The notes beneath the pieces are model-generated. The model saw only the letters and a program-made list of their open reading frames with translations, had not been told where the DNA came from and searched no databases. This document shows positions 9,250 through 16,420 of a DNA stretch of 64,000 nucleotides, piece by piece. Position 1 is the stretch's first letter; every line of letters begins with the position of its first letter. Both the position numbers and the translations under genes were made by a program. This DNA comes from Pseudomaricurvus alkylphenolicus (GTDB lineage Bacteria; Pseudomonadota; Gammaproteobacteria; Pseudomonadales; Cellvibrionaceae), in the NCBI RefSeq assembly GCF_011683955.1, contig NZ_JAAQPI010000001.1, forward strand, positions 682,001 through 746,000, in the 5' to 3' direction.

Positions 9250-10236
9250 ATGGTTACCCTGGACGATATCAACAAGGCTCGTTTAACTGTCGAGACGCTG
9301 AATCGAAAGTTAAAGGCCGGTATTCGACATACCCCCCTGATCCCTGCTGACAGATTAAGCAGGATGATCAACAAGAAACTAATCTTTAAGGCAGAGTGCC
9401 TGCAGGTAACGGGTTCGTTTAAGGTTCCTGGTATTCTCAATACCCTGGCAAATGAAGTTGATGATCATTGCCAGGGAATTCTCGGTGTTTCTTCGGGCAA
9501 CCAGGGGCTTTGTATCGCCTATATCGCGGGCCTGATGGGAAAGCAGTCACTGATTTCTGTCCCCCCGGGTGCCTCGGCCGAAAAGCAGGAGCTGATACGC
9601 AGCTACGGCGGCGAGGTCGTGGAAATGAAGTTTCGATCCTTTGATGAGGCTCTAAAGACCTGCACGGATCTCGCCAAGGAAAAGAACTACTACTTCCCCA
9701 ACCTGTTTGAAAACGAGAACTTTATTGCCGGCCACGGAACTCTGGGGGCACAGATCCTGGAGGACCTCCCCGACGCAGACGTGATTGTGATTCCTGGTGG
9801 TTCCGGTGTACTAGCCGCCGGCCTGGCAACGGCGTGCAAGTCCATCAAACCCTCTGTTAAGGTATATGTTGTTGGCGCTGAGAACAGCGCCTGCCTTTAT
9901 AATGCCTACCGGGATAAAAGAGCAGGGGCTCTGGCAAGTATACCCTCTACCATATGCGACGGTCTGCGCAGCCCCGTGGTCACCCAACTGATTCTTGATC
10001 ACGTACTCCACTATGTAGACGACGTTGTCTCAGTGACCGATGATCAGGTAATGGAGGCCATGCGCCTGGTCTGGAGCCATACCAAGCTGCTGTCTGAACC
10101 GTCGGGCGCGGTGACTTTGGCGGCATTGCTCAACGATAAACTGCCCATTGCTGACGGCTCAAATGTAGTGTGTCTTCTGACGGGTGGCAATACCGGCCTG
10201 AAGGACGCGATGAGATATCTGGAAACCGCGTGCTGA
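9250..10236 (+). CDS. PLP-dependent threonine/serine dehydratase-family protein
   Basis: About 328 residues from ATG 9250 (a GTG at 9241 is the alternative; neither has a strong ribosome site). This is fold-type II PLP architecture: GSFK with Lys58 as the Schiff-base lysine, SSGNQG at about 81-86 and a glycine-rich PGGSG phosphate loop. Relatives include catabolic threonine deaminase, serine racemase and threo-3-hydroxyaspartate ammonia-lyase. Being last in the permease-kbl-SDR operon suggests a second route that deaminates the imported hydroxy-amino acid. The phosphate loop departs from the usual GGGGL, so the exact reaction is uncertain. Confidence 0.8.
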   Translation: MVTLDDINKARLTVETLNRKLKAGIRHTPLIPADRLSRMINKKLIFKAECLQVTGSFKVPGILNTLANEVDDHCQGILGVSSGNQGLCIAYIAGLMGKQSLISVPPGASAEKQELIRSYGGEVVEMKFRSFDEALKTCTDLAKEKNYYFPNLFENENFIAGHGTLGAQILEDLPDADVIVIPGGSGVLAAGLATACKSIKPSVKVYVVGAENSACLYNAYRDKRAGALASIPSTICDGLRSPVVTQLILDHVLHYVDDVVSVTDDQVMEAMRLVWSHTKLLSEPSGAVTLAALLNDKLPIADGSNVVCLLTGGNTGLKDAMRYLETAC

Positions 10237-10308
10237 TCGGCCATACTGCTGTCATAGTTTTCAAGAGTAATAGTGCTCATTCAGGAAGTTCTTCTGAAGG
10301 GACTTGAA

Positions 10309-10328
10309 GGTGGCCAGGGATGGCCACC
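10309..10328. terminator. Hairpin between convergent genes
   Basis: A perfect 8-bp stem (GGTGGCCA / TGGCCACC) with a GGGA loop lies between the converging dehydratase and nitronate monooxygenase genes. No T-run follows, so termination is plausible but not certain. Confidence 0.5.
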
Positions 10329-10344
10329 CGGTGGGGGTACAAAC

Positions 10345-11355
10345 TTAAGAATAGAGCCCTTGTACTGCCATACTGGCGTCCAGTGCTTCCTTCGCCATCC
10401 GCTCCAACAGCTCTGCGGTAGTCGGAATATCGTTGATCCGCCCGATAGTCTGTCCGACAGTGTACACACCGAGGTCCACATCGCCAACGATCCAGCCCTT
10501 TTTAGCACGTTGACCGGTCATTAGAGGCATCATCTCATCAAGGCCTCCGTTCGCGGCTTCCACCTTATTGATTTCCTTCACAACGCCGTTACTCAAGGCA
10601 CGGCATTGCAACCCAAGGTTCTTGGCGATCAATTCAGTTTCGTACTCCTGACGCTTGACCAATTCGTTACGAATATTGTCGTGAATTTCACAGCAATCGG
10701 TGGTTGCCATAAAACGTGTGGCCATCATCACGCCGGAGGCACCCAGCGCCAGTGCCGCCGCCATGCTGCGGCCGTCGGCGATGCCGCCAGTAGTCACAAC
10801 CGGAATAGAGAGTTCGTCGGCGAACTTCGGCGTCAACACCATGGTTGAGACATCATCGTTCAGCGGATGCCCCCCCTCTTCGATACCGGCACAATAAACG
10901 CCGTCGTAGCCTACTTTTTGGGCATGTTTTGCATGGCGCAAAGAGCCAACTTTATGGAACAGTCGAACCCCGGCCTCTTTCAAGGCATCCAGGTAATCCA
11001 TACCACAGGCACGATCAATAGGTGCGCCTGAGACTTCAATACCCGGCACTTTCTCCTCCGCACAGACTCGGAGATACATTTTGTGATGTTCATCAGATAC
11101 GGCAATTGATGGCAGGATGGTCACGCCAACCATAAAGGATCGGCCATTGAGGCGCTTTTTGGTCTCAACGACTGCGTCTCTGAACTCTTCTTCCGTTTTA
11201 TAGATCGCTGCAGTAAGCGTACCCATACCACCGGCATCAGCGACAACTTCACACAGCCTTGGGGTACCCAGCCACATCATAGCGCCACAAATAATGGGAT
11301 ACCTCAAATCGAACATTTCGCTGATCGGGGTTTGGATCAAAGGACTAGCTGACAT
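10345..11355 (-). CDS. Nitronate monooxygenase-family FMN protein
   Basis: A 336-residue TIM-barrel flavoprotein of the 2-nitropropane dioxygenase/nitronate monooxygenase family. N-terminal PIICGAMMWLG, the central GIEEGGH and the phosphate-binding VTTGGIADG...GASGVMMATRF stretch are characteristic. GGAG 8 bases ahead of the ATG supports the start. It may detoxify nitronates such as propionate-3-nitronate. The same fold also covers enoyl-ACP reductase FabK and other FMN enzymes, so the reaction is not fixed. It is monocistronic, with copy d of the C/G palindrome 177-192 bases upstream. Confidence 0.85.
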   Translation of the reverse strand: MSASPLIQTPISEMFDLRYPIICGAMMWLGTPRLCEVVADAGGMGTLTAAIYKTEEEFRDAVVETKKRLNGRSFMVGVTILPSIAVSDEHHKMYLRVCAEEKVPGIEVSGAPIDRACGMDYLDALKEAGVRLFHKVGSLRHAKHAQKVGYDGVYCAGIEEGGHPLNDDVSTMVLTPKFADELSIPVVTTGGIADGRSMAAALALGASGVMMATRFMATTDCCEIHDNIRNELVKRQEYETELIAKNLGLQCRALSNGVVKEINKVEAANGGLDEMMPLMTGQRAKKGWIVGDVDLGVYTVGQTIGRINDIPTTAELLERMAKEALDASMAVQGLYS

Positions 11356-11531
11356 AATACAAGCTCCAGATACTCAGTAACTATCGGACATAGCCGCCGG
11401 GCCCAATGATTACCAATACCGGGCACCACAACAACTTTTTGAAGTGAATAGCCCCCCAGACACTTGCACATTTGGGCTCGCCATTGGTTTCGGGGCTATG
11501 GAAATACTCTAAACTCTGCTGCATCCGAGCT

Positions 11532-11547
11532 CCCCCCCTAAACGGGG
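11532..11547. promoter_or_regulatory. C-tract/G-tract palindrome, copy d
   Basis: Seven C, TAAAC and four G lie upstream of the nitronate monooxygenase-family gene. The other neighbour (M28 peptidase) ends on the opposite side, so the flavoprotein is the only candidate target. This is the weakest copy (short G arm) and the most distant from its gene. Confidence 0.4.
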
Positions 11548-11590
11548 AGTATGCACGTCACCAATTCAGTAAATGCCTTCCATTCGTCAG

Positions 11591-13264
11591 TCAATTCCAA
11601 TTTTGGTTTGAATGACCACCAGAAAAATTATCACCGAAGAAACTGCCTTCATGCCAGTAAGGCCTCTGCGGCCGGTTTGCGACTTCTTCGCCGATCAGTA
11701 GACTCAGCTCCGAAAACGTTCTTGCCGCTTGCCAGTCAAAGGACAGTTCCAGATTATCGGTGGGTCGATGGTAGTGGTTCATGGCAAAATCAAGAATCAG
11801 ATCCATGGCGTTGACGTCTGGATCGCTGGATTGAGTCCCTGTTGTCAAGAACACCGAAGGGATCCCCTTGCGCACATACTCGTAATGGTCACTGCGTACA
11901 AAGAGGGCTCTTTCTGGCCAGGGATCCGGCTCCAGCTGCATGTTCAGTTTCGCCAGAACCTGTTCGGCGATTCCCCCCAATGAGGAATGCTCACTGCCAA
12001 AAGCGATAACACTCTTTAAGGGATAAAACAGAAATGGCATGTCCAGGTTGATGGTGGCTACCATCGATCCCGATGGCACCGTTGGATTGTTTACGAAATA
12101 GTCCGCCCCCAGAAGCCCAGCCTCTTCCCCAGTTACCGCCGCGAATAGAATGGAGCGCTTGGGCGGAATACGGCTTTCAGAGAATATTCTGGCCACCTCC
12201 AACATTACCGCTACCCCTGAGGCGTTATCCAATGCGCCATTGTATATCTCACCAGCGCCACTCACTTCAGTCTGCCCGAGATGATCCAGATGAGCATTAT
12301 AGACCACATACTCATTCTTAAGCTCAGGATCACTGCCTTCAATAACCCCCAGAACATTTGAACTGGATATTGAACTGATTGTATTGCTGCTTTTCAGAGA
12401 CATGCTCACAGCGAGATCAAAACCGGCAACCTGTTTGCCTTGTTCAATACTGGAAAAAACATCTTCCAGAGACATCTTTGCACCCACAAACAGTTTTGAG
12501 GCTGGGACTGTATCGATATGTGCCTGAGCCATTATTTCGGGCCAGCCATCAGCGAGACTGTTGTCATCTTTGACCCAACGAAACCTGGGGATGTTCAAAT
12601 ATTGATTTGACGCCTTACTATAAGGAGAACGTTTCTCCATATCCGGCGTTTGTACGGTAACCAGGCCCACCGCCCCCGCCTTGACAGCATTGAGATAGCG
12701 CTCTCGATGGTTCCCAAAATGTGCCCCCTCCTCACTCGGAAACCACCGCGGTTGCCCCGACAAAATCACCACTATTTTTCCCTTGGCATCCAGGTCTCTA
12801 TAATCATGATGATTCAATAGGTCCGACTCAATACCGTAACCCGCAAACACCAGAGGGGCGGAAATATCGATATTCTTGTGACTGGCGCTGGCAATGGGAA
12901 CAAATTCCCCAGGAAACTTCAACTCCGTTTCGTTGTGGCCATCTGCAATAGTCAGCCTCACCGAAGACCGGTCCACCAACGCCCGGCGCATTGGAACACT
13001 TTGAAAGTAACTGCCACCATCCCCGGCAGGCTTGACTTTGAGTTTAGCAAACTCTGCGGCCACGTAGTTGGCAGCGATCTTGTAACCTTTACTGCCTGTG
13101 CCACGGCCTTCCAGGACGTCATCGGCAAGAAATTCTACATGAGCTTTGAGGCGATCGGCATCGGCTTTCGGTGCACTCTGAACCGCTATGTCCGTGTTGA
13201 ACTTGCACCCATAGATTGCGAGGATCATCAACGGTAGCACAACTATTCTCAAGTGGTTTTTCAT
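11591..13264 (-). CDS. M28-family zinc aminopeptidase (lipoprotein) with PA domain
   Basis: A 557-residue exported metallopeptidase. The N-terminal hydrophobic segment ends YGC (probable lipobox). A protease-associated insert occupies roughly residues 130-250. The di-zinc ligands and catalytic residues of M28 are all visible: AHLDHLG, NGALDNASG, TGEEAGLLG, NLDMP and a late HYHRPTDN. It probably releases N-terminal amino acids from imported or periplasmic peptides. It is followed downstream in the same direction of transcription by no gene; upstream (45-base gap) is serine hydrolase 3. The operon order is CPBP protease, serine hydrolase, M28. Confidence 0.9.
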   Translation of the reverse strand: MKNHLRIVVLPLMILAIYGCKFNTDIAVQSAPKADADRLKAHVEFLADDVLEGRGTGSKGYKIAANYVAAEFAKLKVKPAGDGGSYFQSVPMRRALVDRSSVRLTIADGHNETELKFPGEFVPIASASHKNIDISAPLVFAGYGIESDLLNHHDYRDLDAKGKIVVILSGQPRWFPSEEGAHFGNHRERYLNAVKAGAVGLVTVQTPDMEKRSPYSKASNQYLNIPRFRWVKDDNSLADGWPEIMAQAHIDTVPASKLFVGAKMSLEDVFSSIEQGKQVAGFDLAVSMSLKSSNTISSISSSNVLGVIEGSDPELKNEYVVYNAHLDHLGQTEVSGAGEIYNGALDNASGVAVMLEVARIFSESRIPPKRSILFAAVTGEEAGLLGADYFVNNPTVPSGSMVATINLDMPFLFYPLKSVIAFGSEHSSLGGIAEQVLAKLNMQLEPDPWPERALFVRSDHYEYVRKGIPSVFLTTGTQSSDPDVNAMDLILDFAMNHYHRPTDNLELSFDWQAARTFSELSLLIGEEVANRPQRPYWHEGSFFGDNFSGGHSNQNWN

Positions 13265-13309
13265 AACTTTTATCCTGATTCCCAGACGAACACCCTATTG
13301 ACTCAGGGA

Positions 13310-14512
13310 TCAATCATATTTTTTTGAAACTGTCTTGAGGTGCTCTTTGACGATTTTCAGTGTGGGTAACAAGAAGTCAAATCCCGCCCCCTGATGCGCC
13401 GAAAGAACGGAGGCCACAGTGATGTCTTCTTTTGGCAGATGAAAGACGACGGATCTATAACCCGCAGTCATACCCCCATGCCCAATGGCATAACCGCCAT
13501 TGGGCAGAGGAAAGGTCTGTATACCCAGGCCGTAGGCTGATCCCGCTTCTCCCATATCGACGAAACTCAGCATCTTTGACAGGGTCTCCTGATTTCTGAA
13601 TAAGACTCCGTCCAGAAGCGCCCTGATAAAAATTGACAGATCTTCGGTATTGGTTACGAGTGCATGTCCTCCCGCTGCGCCGGCCAGCGAAGGATCCACC
13701 TCAGTGGTATCGGTAAATTCACCACTGAAGTCACTGTAACCACTGATAAATGGTTGACTCATGGTCAGATGGCCAGACTCTGGTAGAAAGGTATTCTTCA
13801 GATCCAGAGGTGCCAGAACACGCTGACGAATGTTATCTCGCCAGGATTGTCCCGTCACCTTTTCAATAACTAAACCCAGAAGATTATACCCCGTATTATT
13901 GTACTGCCATTGACTTCCCGCATCAAAATACTGTCCCTGAGAAGCGGCCATCTCAAGTAACTCTTCTACCGGCCAGGGTCTGATCTGCTGGTTGTCCCGG
14001 AAAATGGCTTCATAGAGTTCCTTCTCTTCTTCACTGTTACTCCCCGTCCAGTCGCCAATGCCGCTGGTATGGTTAAGCAACATTTTGAGGGTAATACTGG
14101 CGCTGTCGTTGAACTTACGTGTGGTGCTATGGGGCAGAAAATCTGTCAGTCGATCATCCAGGGACAGCTTCTTTTCTTCCATTAACTGCAAGACAACCGT
14201 TGCGATAAACGGCTTTAGTATGCTACCCGCACGAAACTTGGCGGCGGGGACTACCGCATCTCTGTTGACCACGTTGGCCACGCCAGTGGTCCCCTCCCAT
14301 ATGCCTGCCAACGTTTGTATTCGAAGAATTGAACCGGGGTATATGGCAGACTGATCAACGGACGCAGTGTCCAATTGCTTTTGTAAAAGCAAGGATGTTT
14401 CTGAAGGAAAACTGATTTTGTTCTCGTTGCTTCCTATACTGGAGCAACCGCTGATCAGAACGACTGCCAGCAACATAGAAACAAGCAGGGTCGTATCGGA
14501 AAAAATGGACAT
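13310..14512 (-). CDS. SxxK serine hydrolase (beta-lactamase family lipoprotein)
   Basis: 400 residues from ATG 14512, chosen because GAGGGG precedes it by 7-8 bases and a compact lipoprotein signal ending LISGC follows. A longer frame to 14569 lacks these. The catalytic motifs are SILK, YNN and GHGG. It resembles the lipoprotein hydrolase at 2795-4027 through most of its length, including the shared GMLLNHTSGIG-like and AGAAGGHAL stretches, so the two are paralogues. It sits between the CPBP protease and the M28 peptidase in one operon, consistent with periplasmic peptide processing. Confidence 0.87.
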   Translation of the reverse strand: MSIFSDTTLLVSMLLAVVLISGCSSIGSNENKISFPSETSLLLQKQLDTASVDQSAIYPGSILRIQTLAGIWEGTTGVANVVNRDAVVPAAKFRAGSILKPFIATVVLQLMEEKKLSLDDRLTDFLPHSTTRKFNDSASITLKMLLNHTSGIGDWTGSNSEEEKELYEAIFRDNQQIRPWPVEELLEMAASQGQYFDAGSQWQYNNTGYNLLGLVIEKVTGQSWRDNIRQRVLAPLDLKNTFLPESGHLTMSQPFISGYSDFSGEFTDTTEVDPSLAGAAGGHALVTNTEDLSIFIRALLDGVLFRNQETLSKMLSFVDMGEAGSAYGLGIQTFPLPNGGYAIGHGGMTAGYRSVVFHLPKEDITVASVLSAHQGAGFDFLLPTLKIVKEHLKTVSKKYD

Positions 14513-14600
14513 GTGGGCACCCCTCAAAAAACTACGCTGCATAGCATCTACTCCAAAAAATGGTGGCATCCGGCTGGGCTAAGACTGCTCAATAAAATCT

Positions 14601-15428
14601 TCAAAAGGCCGCACCAGTTACGACCGCAAAGACGAGCGCAAGCACCATTAGTCCCTCTATGGCGTGCACGATAATACCGAACCAACTGCAACGAAAGCGG
14701 CGGGAAGTCCAGAAACCTGCGAGACTGACCACTGTATTTAACAGTATACTCAAAGGCTTGTGGAGGTGGTAAGAAGCAAACAATACGGCACCGGCAACCC
14801 AGTCCCACTTTCCAAAAACGCCTTGTAGTTTCGGTAACAACACTCCCCGGAACAAAAATTCTTCACCCAAGAAATAGTTGAACGCGTGTGAGACCAGCAC
14901 TAAGGGTATCAACCACCAGGCCCCGACAAATTCTGTCGATTTCAATTCTTCGATACTGGTCGGTTCCGGGATAAAGGGAAACAGGTTGTCAACCAGTGAT
15001 ATCAACGGGCCGCTGAGGGTAAGCATAACCAGGCCATTAAACGCAATGGCAGGAACCAACCACCAAAACAGTTTTGCATTTGCGTCACCTGTAAGAGGAT
15101 CACGGGGCATATTCAGCCAGGTGCGCTTTTTGATAGAAGACCAACTCAGTGTTCCCAATTCATCGTACATAACCCATAGCGCAACGACGAACTGCCAAGC
15201 CATTCCTGCAATCATAAGCAACCAGAATACGATAGCGGGATTCAGATTGGTGTCCGGAGATATCACCGGGGCAACAACAAACGCCAATATTGGCATCGGC
15301 AGCGATACGACCGCCCAGATGCCAAGTATCTTCCTGAGGGAATATTGGGACTCCGATAGAGGTAAAGTTGAGGGATTGCACTCCGAGCCCGGATCAATCG
15401 GTGGCTGAGAATTCGTGGCGCTGGTCAA
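14601..15428 (-). CDS. CPBP-family intramembrane metalloprotease
   Basis: A 275-residue polytopic membrane protein. The EEFLFRG motif (EExxxR) and a following SYHLHKP histidine define the CPBP (Rce1-like) glutamic protease family. Seven or so hydrophobic segments are visible. Translation appears to begin at TTG 15428, because AAGGAG stands exactly 6 bases before it and no ATG fits. It heads the CPBP-hydrolase-M28 operon, with copy e of the C/G palindrome 74-93 bases upstream. Its substrate is unknown. Family members are involved in peptide maturation or immunity. Confidence 0.85.
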   Translation of the reverse strand: MTSATNSQPPIDPGSECNPSTLPLSESQYSLRKILGIWAVVSLPMPILAFVVAPVISPDTNLNPAIVFWLLMIAGMAWQFVVALWVMYDELGTLSWSSIKKRTWLNMPRDPLTGDANAKLFWWLVPAIAFNGLVMLTLSGPLISLVDNLFPFIPEPTSIEELKSTEFVGAWWLIPLVLVSHAFNYFLGEEFLFRGVLLPKLQGVFGKWDWVAGAVLFASYHLHKPLSILLNTVVSLAGFWTSRRFRCSWFGIIVHAIEGLMVLALVFAVVTGAAF

Positions 15429-15501
15429 AGGTTGTCTCCTTTATCCGCATTGGTTGTTGTCACTGTTATGGTCAACTGTAGCGGTGGTCCAGCCTTCTAT
15501 T

Positions 15502-15521
15502 CCCCCCCCCATTTGAGGGGG
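15502..15521. promoter_or_regulatory. C-tract/G-tract palindrome, copy e (divergent promoter)
   Basis: Nine C, ATTTGA and five G lie between the divergent CPBP operon (start 15428) and the solute-binding protein (start about 15635). Like copy c it could control both directions. Confidence 0.5.
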
Positions 15522-15634
15522 AAATGGAGTTACCGCCCAGTATCCGAGATCTCACCCCTGGACCTACCAGAATTGGGGGTGCGTTGCCCATTGATCTCCC
15601 TAGAATCAGAACGACTTTGATCAGGATGCCCCCC

Positions 15635-16375
15635 GTGAACCTAGCGAGACCCCTCTTCTTATATCTTGTCACCATGATTAGCTGCTACGAGTACGCCTTG
15701 GCCGATAATAAGGTTATACGTTTCTACGCTGTCGATTCCTACCCCTGGGGTTACAGGGCTGACGGGGAGGATAAAGGCATCATCGTGGATTGGGGCAAAG
15801 CAATCATGAGCTATGCGGAACTGCCTATAGAAATAACACTCGCTCCGCTATCGCGGATTCTGGCAGACATGTCCACCGGAAGGGCAGACGCAACCATACA
15901 CTTTGCTGATGACCGGTTTATGAAAGTGTCCGTTCTTGCCGGTAGCACTCCGGCTCAACGGTCAGGCTTTATCACCCTTAGAGGAAATCCCATTGGTTCT
16001 ATGGAAGACTTGTACGGTAAAGTGGTTTGTCAAAATCTGGGCAGTATTTATGGCGAGGCCTATGACTCGGAGAAGCGCATAAGTCGGTTATACATTGGCT
16101 CTTATACCCAGATCATCAAGCTGGTTTATCGTAAGCGCTGTGACGCCGGGGTCGGTCTGATCAGAGGCCTGTTCACAAAGATCCAGGCTCTGAATTTGCC
16201 GAAAGACACATTCGACAACCCATTATATATCGACCAGGAACTGTCCGGCGGTCTATTATTATCCAAATCTACCATCGACCAGAAAACTGCAGGGCATCTG
16301 AAACGCGTGATGAGAAGCCTGCATGCACGAAACGAGTTCGAGCGCATTCAAGAAAGGTATTTTACTTCCGACTGA
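15635..16375 (+). CDS. Periplasmic solute-binding protein, family 3-like
   Basis: About 246 residues from GTG 15635, which has AGGA 8 bases ahead and opens directly into a signal peptide ending near YALA. ATG 15626 is the alternative. The mature part resembles amino-acid-type periplasmic binding proteins (SBP_bac_3): an early YPWGY, GIIVDW in lobe 1 and a hinge region, compact for the family. No ABC permease or ATPase is nearby, so it may act as a ligand sensor or scavenger rather than transport component. Copy e of the palindrome is upstream, and it converges on the MalT-like regulator. Confidence 0.75.
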   Translation: MNLARPLFLYLVTMISCYEYALADNKVIRFYAVDSYPWGYRADGEDKGIIVDWGKAIMSYAELPIEITLAPLSRILADMSTGRADATIHFADDRFMKVSVLAGSTPAQRSGFITLRGNPIGSMEDLYGKVVCQNLGSIYGEAYDSEKRISRLYIGSYTQIIKLVYRKRCDAGVGLIRGLFTKIQALNLPKDTFDNPLYIDQELSGGLLLSKSTIDQKTAGHLKRVMRSLHARNEFERIQERYFTSD

Positions 16376-16420
16376 GATCCTAAAACCGAAGTTAGGTTTA
16401 CGAGATTTACGATCTGGACA

